Assembly (NCBI RefSeq): GCF_004362745.1
Contig: NZ_SNXY01000007.1
Location: 682,001 to 746,000 of the forward strand
DNA length: 64,000 nt
Origin: Oharaeibacter diazotrophicus
GTDB taxonomy: Bacteria > Pseudomonadota > Alphaproteobacteria > Rhizobiales > Pleomorphomonadaceae
Direction of reading: 5' to 3'
The notes beneath the pieces are model-generated. The model searched no databases, was not told where the DNA came from, and saw only the letters and a list, made by a program, of their open reading frames with translations. The translations under genes and the position numbers were made by a program. How positions within the stretch are numbered: the stretch's first letter is position 1; the number at the start of each line of letters is the position of its first letter. Of the stretch, positions 45,211 through 56,047 are shown piece by piece.

Positions 45211-46059
45211 ATGTCCCTCGTCGCCAAGATCGCCGCCGCCGCCTTCGTCGTGCTCGCCGCCCTGCCCGCCCGGGCGGCGGAGCGCTGGATGGAGATCCCC
45301 GAGCCGCCGGCGATGCCCGCCGCGGTCGAGACCGGCAACGCCGAGGTGAACGGCATCCGGATGTACTACGCGGTCTACGGCAAGGGCGCGCCCGTGCTGC
45401 TGATCCACGGCGGCCTCGGCCACGGCGACATCTGGGCCAACCAGGTCGCCGACCTCGCGCGCGATCACCAGGTGATCGTCGCCGACAGCCGCGGCCACGG
45501 CCGCTCGACCCGCACCGAGGCGCCGTTCGGCTACGACCTGATGGCCTCCGACTACGTGGCGCTGCTCGACCACCTGAAGATCGACGCGGTCGACCTCGTC
45601 GGCTGGAGCGACGGCGGCATCATCGGCCTCGACATCGCCATGAAGCACCCGGAGCGGCTGAAGCACCTGTTCGCCCACGCGGCCAACGCCACGGTCGACG
45701 GCGTCAAGCCGTCGGTGGCGACCGACCCGGTGTTCGGCGCCTACATCGAGCGCATGGGCAAGGCCTACGCCAAGATGTCGCCGACGCCCGGCGAGTACGA
45801 CGCCTTCGTCGCCCAGATCTCCCACATGTGGGAGAGCGAGCCGGCCTGGACCGCCGACCAGCTGAAGACGATCCGGACGCCGACGCTGATCGTGCTCGGC
45901 GACCACGACGAGGCGATCACCCGCGAGCACACCGATTACCTCGCCGCGACCATCCCCGGCGCGAAGGAACTGATCCTCGAGGACGCCAGCCACTTCGCCA
46001 TGTTGCAGGACCCCGCCGGTTACACCCAGGCGATCCGGGACTTCATCGACGCGCCGTGA
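45211..46059 (+). CDS. Periplasmic alpha/beta hydrolase
   Basis: 282 residues with a Sec signal peptide (MSLVAKIAAAAFVVLAALPARAAE, cleavage near ARA-AE). The core is a classic alpha/beta hydrolase: LLIHGGLGHGDIW, VIVADSRGHGRSTR, the nucleophile elbow GWSDGG with Ser133, acid in LGDHDEAI and His in DASHFAMLQDP. The substrate is unknown. Starts at 45115, 45172 and 45211 are possible; 45211 gives a normal signal peptide. It converges on azlD with only 12 bases between stops. Confidence 0.82.
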   Translation: MSLVAKIAAAAFVVLAALPARAAERWMEIPEPPAMPAAVETGNAEVNGIRMYYAVYGKGAPVLLIHGGLGHGDIWANQVADLARDHQVIVADSRGHGRSTRTEAPFGYDLMASDYVALLDHLKIDAVDLVGWSDGGIIGLDIAMKHPERLKHLFAHAANATVDGVKPSVATDPVFGAYIERMGKAYAKMSPTPGEYDAFVAQISHMWESEPAWTADQLKTIRTPTLIVLGDHDEAITREHTDYLAATIPGAKELILEDASHFAMLQDPAGYTQAIRDFIDAP

Positions 46060-46071
46060 GGAGCGCGGCCG

Positions 46072-46371
46072 TCACCAGCCGATCGCTCTCAGCCCGGCCA
46101 CCACGGCGACGCCGATCGCGACGGTCGCGATCAGCGGCAGGCGGAAGGCGAGGAGGGCGGTGACGGCGCCCGCGACCGCCTCGGCCGGACCCTCGACCAG
46201 GGCCGGGGCGATCACCGCGGTGAGCACGGCCGGCGGCAGGGCGTCGAGCGCGATCCGGACGCGTCCGGTGCGCGGCAGGCGGCCGGCGAGGAACAGGCCG
46301 GCGACGCGGGTGGCGTAGGTCGCGAGGCCCATCGCCAGGATGGCGAGGAGGTTGTGCGGATCGATCGTCAC
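46072..46371 (-). CDS. azlD: AzlD-family branched-chain amino acid exporter subunit
   Basis: 99-residue protein with about four hydrophobic segments (LLAILAMGLATYATRVAGLFLAG, then ALPPAVLTAVIAPALVEG, LLAFRLPLIATVAIGVAVVAGL). It is the small partner of AzlC; the pair exports branched-chain amino acids or analogues in known examples. The GTG start overlaps the azlC stop (GTGA), so translation is coupled. Confidence 0.87.
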   Translation of the reverse strand: MTIDPHNLLAILAMGLATYATRVAGLFLAGRLPRTGRVRIALDALPPAVLTAVIAPALVEGPAEAVAGAVTALLAFRLPLIATVAIGVAVVAGLRAIGW

Positions 46372-47075
46372 GGCCGGACCTCCGCGTCGGCGGGGGCGGC
46401 GAGGACCGCGGCGAGGATGCCGGCCCCGGCGCCGGCGACGACGTACCACGCGCCCGGCACCGCGGCGTGGACCGCGACCGCGACCAGCGCCGAGGCCGCC
46501 ATCACCGGGGCGGTGCGCCAGCCCTTCCAGAAGCCGAGCGCGAGGGCGATGAAGATCGCCGGGAAGGCGAAGTCGAAGCCGAAGCGCTCGGGCTCGCGGA
46601 TCAGCGAGCCGAGCAGCGTGCCGAGCACGGTCATGCACTGCCAGGAGAGGAACAGGAACAGGCCGGCGCCGAACCAGAACGGCACCGTCAGCGGTCCTTC
46701 CAGGGCCCGGCGCTCGCCGACCGCCCAGACCTCGTCGGCCATGACGTGGACGGCCGGGAAGCGCAGCCAGCCGAAATGCTCGATCTTGGCCGACAGCGAG
46801 GCGCCCATCAGCACGTGGCGGAGGTTGATCAGCAGCGCGGCGAGCGCCAGCGCCGAGGCCTGGGCGGGGAAGGTCCACAGGCTCACCGCCAGGAACTGCG
46901 AGGAGCCGGCGAACACGATCGAGGACATCGCCAGCATCTCGAGCGGCGTCAGGCCCTTGGCGGCGGCCTGCTGGCCGAGCAGCAGGCCGAAGGGCACCAT
47001 GGCGACGATCGCCGGCAGGATGGCGAGCATGCCGGCGCGGATCTCGGCGGCGGGTCTTCGGGCAAGGTCTCGCAT
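46368..47075 (-). CDS. azlC: AzlC-family branched-chain amino acid exporter subunit
   Basis: 235 residues, five to six transmembrane helices; ILPAIVAMVPFGLLLGQQA, SIVFAGSSQFLAVSLW and LLINLRHVLMGASLS are typical of AzlC. ATG 47075 is preferred over 47129 because the candidate operator at 47130-47146 would then lie 55 bases upstream, matching the spacing seen at the regulator gene. It follows the AraC regulator by 80 bases on the same strand. Confidence 0.88.
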   Translation of the reverse strand: MRDLARRPAAEIRAGMLAILPAIVAMVPFGLLLGQQAAAKGLTPLEMLAMSSIVFAGSSQFLAVSLWTFPAQASALALAALLINLRHVLMGASLSAKIEHFGWLRFPAVHVMADEVWAVGERRALEGPLTVPFWFGAGLFLFLSWQCMTVLGTLLGSLIREPERFGFDFAFPAIFIALALGFWKGWRTAPVMAASALVAVAVHAAVPGAWYVVAGAGAGILAAVLAAPADAEVRP

Positions 47076-47129
47076 CGGTCCGATCGGCTCTCCGGGTTTC
47101 GCCGCGGCGGGATAACCCGGCGCGCCCAT

Positions 47130-47146
47130 GGCCGTCTTGGACGAAA
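47130..47146. promoter_or_regulatory. Candidate AraC operator upstream of azlC
   Basis: GGCCGTCTTGGACGAAA, containing the dyad CGTC-TTG-GACG. An identical 17-mer occurs at 48052-48068 upstream of the regulator gene. The two sites are 55 and 51 bases from their start codons. Confidence 0.6.
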
Positions 47147-47155
47147 GTGACGCCG

Positions 47156-48001
47156 TCACGCCACCCGGAAAGCGCCGGGGGCGACGCCGACCCGCGCCTT
47201 GAAGGCGCGGTTGAGGTGGCTCTGGTCGCAGAAGCCGCAGAGCGCCGCGACCTCGGCCGGTGGCCTGCCCCCGGCGAGCAGGCGGCGGGCGGCCCGGACT
47301 CTGCGGTCGGTCAGGAAGGCGTGCGGCGTCAGGCCGGTGGCACGCTTGAAGGCGCGGATCAGGTGGTGGCGCGACAGCCCGGCGACGCGGGCGAGCGTGT
47401 CGAGATCGACGTCGTCGCCGTGGTGGGCGTCGAGATAGTCGCGCGCGCGGGCGACGGCGTCGGGCGCGTCGGCGACGGATGTGCGGGTGACGCCGACGTC
47501 GGCGTGGCGGGCGATCAGGACGGCGTAGGCGCCGACCAGCGCCTCGTCGGCGCCGAGGGCGGAGACGCCCGATTCGAGCCGGCGGTGGGCGAGCGAGAAC
47601 AGCGCCGCCGCCTCGGCGTCGGCGGCCAGCGGGCTCCGGAAGCGCGGGACGCGGTCGCGGCCGGTGACCTCGGCGGCGACGGCGCGCATCATGTCCTCGG
47701 ACGGGTAGGTCATGCGGTAGGCGTAGCCGGTGTCGGCGGGCTCGCCGTCGTGGACCTCGCCGGGGTTGACGAAGCAGACCTCGCCGGGGCCGGCGTAGTG
47801 GCGCACGCCGCCGAGCCGGTAGGCCTCGCAGCCGGCCTCGATCACGCCGACCACGAAGGTCTCGTGGCTGTGCGGGGCGTAGCGGTGCTCGCGGAAGGAC
47901 GCGGTCAGGCACTCGAGCCCGCCGTGGCGGGTCGCGCGAAAGAAGCGCGCGCGGTCGCCGCCGCCGAAGCTGTCGAGGTCGATCGAGGCCTGCTGGTCCA
48001 T
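47156..48001 (-). CDS. AraC-family regulator, likely controlling azlCD
   Basis: 281 residues. The N-terminal cupin sensing domain (about 15-150) includes YAPHSHETFVVGVIEAG and VCFVNPGEVHDGEP. The C-terminal AraC double helix-turn-helix (about 175-280) includes DTLARVAGLSRHHLIRAFK and EVAALCGFCDQSHLNRAFK. Upstream of azlCD and sharing a 17-bp site with it, it is probably an amino-acid-responsive activator of the exporter and of itself. That role is inferred from position and repeated site. Confidence 0.92.
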   Translation of the reverse strand: MDQQASIDLDSFGGGDRARFFRATRHGGLECLTASFREHRYAPHSHETFVVGVIEAGCEAYRLGGVRHYAGPGEVCFVNPGEVHDGEPADTGYAYRMTYPSEDMMRAVAAEVTGRDRVPRFRSPLAADAEAAALFSLAHRRLESGVSALGADEALVGAYAVLIARHADVGVTRTSVADAPDAVARARDYLDAHHGDDVDLDTLARVAGLSRHHLIRAFKRATGLTPHAFLTDRRVRAARRLLAGGRPPAEVAALCGFCDQSHLNRAFKARVGVAPGAFRVA

Positions 48002-48051
48002 CCTCGGTTCCGTTCCGTCCGCACTCTGCCCGTGGTGACCGATCCCGTGCC

Positions 48052-48068
48052 GGCCGTCTTGGACGAAA
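48052..48068. promoter_or_regulatory. Candidate AraC operator upstream of its own gene
   Basis: The same 17 bases as 47130-47146 (GGCCGTCTTGGACGAAA), 51 bases before the regulator ATG and 4 bases from the nicotinamidase stop codon. Confidence 0.6.
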
Positions 48069-48072
48069 ATGC

Positions 48073-48699
48073 TCAGCCGAGCGCCGCGGACGTGACGCGC
48101 TCGACGCCGGCGGCCGCCATGTCCGCCCACGCCCGCGCCAGCGAGCCGCCGAGGTCGATGCCGCGGCAGGCGTCCTCGATCACCACGGCGGCGAAGCCGG
48201 CGGCGCGGGCGTCGATCGCGGTCCAGCCGACGCAATAGTCGGTGGCGAGGCCGACGACGAAGACGCGCTCGACGCCGCGTTCGCGCAAGTAGCCGGCGAG
48301 GCCGGTGCGGGTGGCGCGGTCGGCCTCGCGGAAGGCCGAGTAGCTGTCGACGCCGGCGTTCCAGCCCTTGCGGATCACCAGTTGGGCATGGGGCACCTCG
48401 AGGCCGGCGTGGAGTTCGGCACCGGGCGTGCCCTGAACGCAGTGGTCGGGCCAGAGCACCTGGGTGCCGTAGGCGAGTTCGGTCGTCTCGAACGGTGCCT
48501 TGCCGGGATGGGCCGAGGCGAAGGAGGCGTGCCCGGCGGGGTGCCAGTCCTGCGTCAGCACCACGTTGGCGAAGCGCCGCGCGAGGGCGTTGACGACCGG
48601 CACGACGGCGTCGCCGTCGGCGACGGCGAGGGCGCCGCCCGGGCAGAAGTCGTTCTGGACGTCGACGACGATCAGGGCGTCGGTGGGTCTGGGCGACAT
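48073..48699 (-). CDS. pncA: Nicotinamidase
   Basis: Hydrolyses nicotinamide to nicotinate for NAD salvage (cytoplasm). 208 residues of the isochorismatase-like fold. The catalytic triad is Asp13 (VDVQNDF), the Lys in RKGWNAGVDSYSAF and the Cys in GLATDYCVGWTA. The metal site is TQDWHPAGHASF. A cis-peptide-type CVQGTPGAELH is also present. It lies upstream of the AraC regulator on the same strand. Confidence 0.95.
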   Translation of the reverse strand: MSPRPTDALIVVDVQNDFCPGGALAVADGDAVVPVVNALARRFANVVLTQDWHPAGHASFASAHPGKAPFETTELAYGTQVLWPDHCVQGTPGAELHAGLEVPHAQLVIRKGWNAGVDSYSAFREADRATRTGLAGYLRERGVERVFVVGLATDYCVGWTAIDARAAGFAAVVIEDACRGIDLGGSLARAWADMAAAGVERVTSAALG

Positions 48700-48903
48700 G
48701 GCGGTCCTCCGGTCGCAGGCGGGGCAGGGCGATCTCGTTGGTAATGCAGGCGCTGGATCGGCTCAACCCGTCCCCGCGGGCGGACGTCGTTCCGCCTCCG
48801 GGCGCTCGCCGACCGCCACGATGCGCGCTCGCGCCGATTCCCGGCGGTCGCTTGACCCGTCCGGGTTCGTGGATGAGAGTGACTCATACATTGGAGGATC
48901 GTC

Positions 48904-49572
48904 ATGAATTGCCGGACCAATGCATTCGTCTTGGGATTTCTCGCGTTGCTCGCCTCGCCGTTGCCCGCGGCCGCCGAGACCTACAAGGTCGTGCGCGACT
49001 TCTCCTACCTGAACCCGGGCGGCGTGTGGTCCTACGGGTCCGGCGACACGGGACGCTCGTTCACGCTCGTCCCGTCCATCACGGACGGCTGCGGCACGCC
49101 CGGGGGCCGCACCGACTGCTTCAGGGTCGGGAACGCGATCGTGTACATCAACACGTCGGGCAACGCCTTCGCCGACCCCGGGTCGGGGACGGTGCTGGTG
49201 GGCGACAACGTGCTGATGCTGCATCCGGCGGACGGCGTCGACGCGATCGTGCGCTTCCGGGCGCCGCGGGCGGGGACCTACACCTTCAAGGGTTCGTACG
49301 CGATCATGGACACGAGCCCGACCGGCATCGCGCCGAAGATCTTCGTCGGGGCGACCGACGTGACCAAGGCCGCGTTCGGGAGCAAGATCGACGTCGCGCT
49401 CACCGGTCCCGGGGCGGTGCTCGCCAAGAAGAAGCCGGGCGGCTCGAAGGCCTTCACCTTCACCCGGACCCTGAAGGCCGGCCAGCCGGTCTATTTCGGC
49501 GTCAACGCCCTCGGCAACTGGCTCTTCGACAGCACCGCGCTCAAGCTGGAGGTTCGGATCGGCGATCCCTGA
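48904..49572 (+). CDS. Hypothetical secreted protein
   Basis: Not recognised. 222 residues with a clear Sec signal peptide (CRTNAFVLGFLALLASPLPA, cleavage near AAA-ETY at about 24). The mature part is rich in Gly, Thr, Val and alternating hydrophobics, suggesting a beta-sandwich; two Cys (GCGTPGGRTDC) may pair. The second half (FRAPRAGTYTFKGSYAIMDT, then AFTFTRTLKAGQPVYFGV) resembles the carbohydrate-binding or adhesin-like sandwiches found on secreted proteins, without a nameable family. There is no PEP-CTERM anchor. GGAGG lies before the ATG, and a GAGTGACTC dyad and TTGACC (48852) lie upstream. It is convergent with ligA. Confidence 0.7.
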   Translation: MNCRTNAFVLGFLALLASPLPAAAETYKVVRDFSYLNPGGVWSYGSGDTGRSFTLVPSITDGCGTPGGRTDCFRVGNAIVYINTSGNAFADPGSGTVLVGDNVLMLHPADGVDAIVRFRAPRAGTYTFKGSYAIMDTSPTGIAPKIFVGATDVTKAAFGSKIDVALTGPGAVLAKKKPGGSKAFTFTRTLKAGQPVYFGVNALGNWLFDSTALKLEVRIGDP

Positions 49573-49595
49573 GTGCCGGTCGGGGGCGGCGGGGC

Positions 49596-52216
<2,621 letters not shown>

Positions 52217-53881
52217 TCACTCCCCGGCGATCAGCTTGTCGGCGGCGGCGCGGGCCTCGGGGGTGATGCGGCTGCCGGCGAGCATGCGGGCGATCTCCTC
52301 GCGGCGGCGGTCGGCGCCGATCGGCTGGACGCTGGTGGCGACGCGGGCGCCGCCCTCGACGGCTTCCTTGGCGATCAAGAGGTGGTTGCCGGCGCGGGCG
52401 GCGACCTGGGGGGCGTGGGTGACCGAGAGCACCTGGACGCCACCGGCGAGGCGGGCGAGGCGGGTGCCGATCGCCTCGGCGACGGCGCCGCCGACGCCGG
52501 TGTCGATCTCGTCGAAGACGAGCGTCGGCGCCGAGCCCTTGTCGGCCAGCGACACCTTCAGCGCCAGGAGGAAGCGCGACAGCTCGCCGCCGGAGGCGAC
52601 CTTCAGCATCGGGCCGGGGCGGGTGCCGGGGTTGGTCTGGACCCAGAATTCGACGACGTCGATGCCCTCGGCGGCACGCGCCTCCGGGTCGGTGGTGGTG
52701 GTGACGATGAAGCGGGCGCGTTCGAGCTTCAGCGCGGGCAGTTCGGCGGCGACCGCGGCCTCGAGCTGGCGGGCGGCCTTTTCGCGGGCGCGCGACAGCG
52801 CCGCGGCGCGGGCGTCGTAGGTGGCGCGGGCGGCGGCGGCGGCGCGGGCGAGTTCGCCGAGCCGGTCCTCGCCGGCGTCGAGGTCGGCGAGGTCGGCGGC
52901 CATGCGGGCGGCGAGGGCGGCGAGGTCGTCGGGCTGGACCGAGAACTTGCGGGCGGCGGCGCGGATGGCGAACAGCCGCTCCTCGACGCGCTCGAGTTCG
53001 GCGGGGTCGTAGTCGGCGGCGCGCAGCGCCTGCTCGAAGCCGGCGCGGGCCTCCTCGAGCTGGTCGAGCGCGCCGGAGAGCGCGGCGAGCGCGCCGCCGA
53101 CCAGCGCCGCGACCTCGCCCTTGCGCTCCAGCCGGCGCATCAGCGACGACAGTTCGGGGATCGGCGAGCCGGAGCCGTTCAGCTGGTCCCAGGCTTCGCG
53201 CAGGTCGACCGCGACCTTCTCGGCGCGCATCATGCCCTGGCGCCGGGCGGCGAGGTCGGTCTCCTCGCCGGGCTCGGGGGAGAGCTTGGTGAGGTCCTCG
53301 ACCGCGCCGCGCAGGTAGTCGGCCTCGCGGCGGGCCGATTCGATCCGCCGCTCGAGCTCGGAGACGGCGCGCTCGGCCCGTCGCCACTCGCCGTGGGCGG
53401 CGGCGACCGCGACGGCGTCGGCCTCGAGGCCGCCGAAGGCGTCGATCAGGCTGCGGTGCATCGCGGCGTCGACGAGGGCGCGGTCGTCGTGCTGGCCGTG
53501 GATCTCGACGAGTCCGGCGCCGATCCGGCGCAACAGCGCGGCGCCGACGGCCTGGTCGTTGACGAAGGCGCGGGTGCGGCCGTCGGCCGACTGGACGCGG
53601 CGCAGGATCAGGTCGCCGTCGTCGTCGATGTCGTTGTCGGCGAGGACGGCGCGGACCGGATGGTCGGGGCGGAGCGCGAAGACGGCGGTGACCTGGCCCT
53701 GATCGGCGCCGTGGCGCACGAGCCCGGCGTCGCCGCGCCCGCCGAGGGCGAGCGACAGGGCGTCGAGGAGGATCGACTTGCCGGCGCCGGTCTCGCCCGT
53801 GAGCACGGTGAGGCCGGGCGAGAACTCGATCTCCAGCCGTTCGATCAGGACGATGTCGCGGATCGAAAGCGTCTGCAGCAT
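52217..53881 (-). CDS. recN: DNA repair protein RecN
   Basis: SMC-like ATPase for double-strand break repair. 554 residues: N-terminal ATPase lobe with Walker A GETGAGKS (29-36), a long coiled-coil middle (about 150-370, rich in Ala, Glu, Arg and Leu), and the C-terminal lobe with SGGELSRFLLALK and the Walker B region LVFDEIDTGVGG followed by VLSVTHAPQVAA. It starts 34 bases after the bamD stop on the same strand, so it is probably co-transcribed with bamD. Confidence 0.96.
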   Translation of the reverse strand: MLQTLSIRDIVLIERLEIEFSPGLTVLTGETGAGKSILLDALSLALGGRGDAGLVRHGADQGQVTAVFALRPDHPVRAVLADNDIDDDGDLILRRVQSADGRTRAFVNDQAVGAALLRRIGAGLVEIHGQHDDRALVDAAMHRSLIDAFGGLEADAVAVAAAHGEWRRAERAVSELERRIESARREADYLRGAVEDLTKLSPEPGEETDLAARRQGMMRAEKVAVDLREAWDQLNGSGSPIPELSSLMRRLERKGEVAALVGGALAALSGALDQLEEARAGFEQALRAADYDPAELERVEERLFAIRAAARKFSVQPDDLAALAARMAADLADLDAGEDRLGELARAAAAARATYDARAAALSRAREKAARQLEAAVAAELPALKLERARFIVTTTTDPEARAAEGIDVVEFWVQTNPGTRPGPMLKVASGGELSRFLLALKVSLADKGSAPTLVFDEIDTGVGGAVAEAIGTRLARLAGGVQVLSVTHAPQVAARAGNHLLIAKEAVEGGARVATSVQPIGADRRREEIARMLAGSRITPEARAAADKLIAGE

Positions 53882-53915
53882 GGCTCGTCCGCAGGTCGGG
53901 CCGGCGGGCGGCCGG

Positions 53916-54743
53916 TCAGAGGATGGCGGCGCGGAACGCCTTGGAAATCCACGACGAGGTGTTCTCGCGCGGCTCCAGGCCCTGCGTCTGCAGGAGCTTG
54001 TAGGCGTCCTTGTACCAGCGGCTCTCGGGGTAGTTGTGACCGAGCACCGCGGCGGCGGTCTGCGCCTCGTCGACCACGCCCATGGCGTAATAGGCCTCGG
54101 TCAGGCGCTCCAGCGCTTCCTCGACGTGGCGGGTGGTCTGGTACTCGGTGACGACGACGCGGAAGCGGTTGATCGCGCCGATGTACTGGCGACGGTTCAG
54201 GTAGTAGCGCCCGATCTCCATCTCCTTGCCGCCGAGCTGGTCGCGGGCGACGTCGAGCTTCTTGCGGCCCTCGCCGGCATAGGGGCTGTCGGGATAGCGC
54301 TGGACCAGCTCCGACATGGCGTCCATCGCCTTCTTCGTCATGTCCTGGTCGCGGGTGACGTCCGGGATCTGGGCGAAATAGGACTGGCCGATGATGAACT
54401 GGGCGTAGGCCGCGTCCTCGGAGCCGGGATAGAGCGTAACGTAGCGCTTGGCCGAGGTGACCGCCTCGGTGAAGTTGCCGCGGGTGTAGTTGGTGTAGGC
54501 GGTCAGGATCAGCGACTTGCGCGCCCACTCCGAATAGGGGTGCTGCGTGTCGACTTCCTCGAACTTCTTCGTCGCGTTCTTGTAGTCGCCCTGCTGCAGG
54601 TAGGCGATGCCCGCGTTGTAGGAGACCTCGGCGGGGATTTCGACGAAGGGCTCCAGCGGTTCGTCGGAGGAGCAGCCCGCGAGCGCAGAGGCGCCGGCGA
54701 GGAGGACGACGGCGGCGACGGAGCGAACGAAGGACTGCCTCAT
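53916..54743 (-). CDS. bamD: Outer membrane assembly lipoprotein BamD
   Basis: Essential lipoprotein of the BAM complex that inserts outer-membrane beta-barrels. 275 residues with a lipoprotein signal (VVLLAGASALAGC, lipid-modified Cys near residue 24) and then about five TPR-like helical repeats (YNAGIAYLQQGDYKNATKKF, AQFIIGQSYFAQ). The ATG follows GGGGTCTTC without a strong ribosome-binding site. It lies between lpxC and recN, the usual alphaproteobacterial neighbourhood. Confidence 0.95.
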   Translation of the reverse strand: MRQSFVRSVAAVVLLAGASALAGCSSDEPLEPFVEIPAEVSYNAGIAYLQQGDYKNATKKFEEVDTQHPYSEWARKSLILTAYTNYTRGNFTEAVTSAKRYVTLYPGSEDAAYAQFIIGQSYFAQIPDVTRDQDMTKKAMDAMSELVQRYPDSPYAGEGRKKLDVARDQLGGKEMEIGRYYLNRRQYIGAINRFRVVVTEYQTTRHVEEALERLTEAYYAMGVVDEAQTAAAVLGHNYPESRWYKDAYKLLQTQGLEPRENTSSWISKAFRAAIL

Positions 54744-54882
54744 GAAGACCCCGTGATGGTCCCGCGCGGCGGCCCGACGCGGCCCCGCCCGATCCTGGTA
54801 TCGTGAATCCGCTGCGGTTCTAGCGCAAACCGATCCCGCACGCTACGTGCCCGCGGTCTCTGACGACAATAAGGCAGGCGGG

Positions 54883-54900
54883 CGCCCCGCGAACGGGGCG
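54883..54900 (-). terminator. Possible weak terminator after lpxC
   Basis: CGCCCC pairs with GGGGCG around six bases, 13-30 bases beyond the lpxC stop on the minus strand. It is followed by GCCTGCCTTATT without a real U-run, so termination may be partial. Confidence 0.4.
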
Positions 54901-54912
54901 ACGCGCGGCCGG

Positions 54913-55845
54913 TCAGATCTTGGCGGGGGCGAGCACGGCGGCGGCGAAGGCGGTGGCCTCGCCGGCGCTGCGCGTCTCGGCGTCGCGGACGATCTCGTGG
55001 GCCGAGGCGTCGGCCATCAGGGCCTTCAGCGCCATCCAGTTCAACTTGTGGCCGCCCTTGTAGGAGCGGAAATGGCCGAGGAAGGGCATGCCGGCGAGCG
55101 CGAGGTCGCCGACGGCGTCGAGGGTCTTGTGGCGGACGAACTCGTCGGTCCAGCGCAGGCCCTCGGGGTTGAGGATGCGGTCCTCGCCGATGGCGACGGA
55201 GTTCTCGAGCGAGGAGCCGAGCGCGTAGCCGAGCTTCCACAGCTTCTCGACGTCGCTCATGAAGCCGAAGGTGCGGGCGCGGGCGATCTCGCGGCGGAAG
55301 GCGCCGGGGACGAGGTCGAACACGTAGCCCTGGCGGCCGATCAGCGGCGAGGTGAAGTCGATGGTGACGTCGTAGCGGGTGCCGTCGAAGGGCAGGAACT
55401 CGGCGTAGGCGTCGCCCTGCTCGATCCGGACCGGGCGCAGCACGCGGACGGCGCGGCGGCCGGCCTTCAGGCGGACGACGCCGGCCTCCTCGATCAGGCC
55501 GAGGAAGGCCTCCGAGCAGCCGTCGGTGATCGGCATCTCCGGCCCGTCGATCTCGACGAGGGCGTTGTCGACGCCGGCGCCGCGGAAGGCGGCCATCAGG
55601 TGCTCGATGGTGGCGACCGAAAGGCCCTCGGCACCGATCACGGTGCAGAGTTCGGTGGCGACGACGCGGTCGAAGCGGGCGGGGATCTCGACCTCGCGGG
55701 CGCCGTCGGCGCGCACGAAGACGATACCGCGGTCGGCCTCGGCCGGGGAGACGGCGATGGTCGCCGGCTTGCCGGAGTGGACGCCGACGCCCGAGAGCAC
55801 GGCGCGCCGCGCCAGCGTGGTCTGCCTGCCGAGATCGAAGCGCAT
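54913..55845 (-). CDS. lpxC: UDP-3-O-acyl-N-acetylglucosamine deacetylase LpxC
   Basis: Zinc amidase for the committed step of lipid A synthesis. 310 residues. Zinc-ligand regions are the His of IEHLMAAFRGAG and the HKTLDAVGD motif (His and Asp); the catalytic His is in GHFRSYKGGHKLN, and the N-terminal GVGVHSGKPA is typical. ATG 55845 is taken because AGGTGA lies 8 bases upstream; a GTG four codons earlier is possible. It normally follows ftsZ, but here is about 12 kb away and in the opposite orientation. Confidence 0.95.
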   Translation of the reverse strand: MRFDLGRQTTLARRAVLSGVGVHSGKPATIAVSPAEADRGIVFVRADGAREVEIPARFDRVVATELCTVIGAEGLSVATIEHLMAAFRGAGVDNALVEIDGPEMPITDGCSEAFLGLIEEAGVVRLKAGRRAVRVLRPVRIEQGDAYAEFLPFDGTRYDVTIDFTSPLIGRQGYVFDLVPGAFRREIARARTFGFMSDVEKLWKLGYALGSSLENSVAIGEDRILNPEGLRWTDEFVRHKTLDAVGDLALAGMPFLGHFRSYKGGHKLNWMALKALMADASAHEIVRDAETRSAGEATAFAAAVLAPAKI

Positions 55846-55857
55846 TCGCGAAATCAC

Positions 55858-56047
55858 CTGCGGGGTCTCCGTTGTCCGGTTCCGGAGGGCGTTCGCCGCG
55901 GGGCGCCCGCTCGCCTGTCAGAATCGAACGGTCACGTTAACGAAGACCGTTGAAGTCGGATCCGTTAGACCACGGGCCTCCCGCAAGGAAAAATCACTCT
56001 TGGTAACCCAATGTTACGCCTGCCGGCGCGGCGCGGCGCGGCGCGGC
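55858..56047. promoter_or_regulatory. Promoter region of lpxC with an AT-rich patch
   Basis: 190 bases upstream of lpxC. The patch 55930-56015 is much lower in GC than its surroundings and contains GTTAACG (CtrA-like half-site), CTTGGTAACCC and AAAAATCACT. It is a plausible promoter location; no exact -35/-10 pair can be given. Confidence 0.4.

Noticed and set aside
48904-49572. PEP-CTERM surface protein
   Set aside because: There is no PEP motif, C-terminal helix or basic tail; the protein ends in a beta-like strand.
55915-55990. tRNA-like sequence on the minus strand (GTTCGATTC and TCTAACGGA)
   Set aside because: The acceptor, anticodon and T stems do not pair properly; it is more likely the lpxC promoter region.
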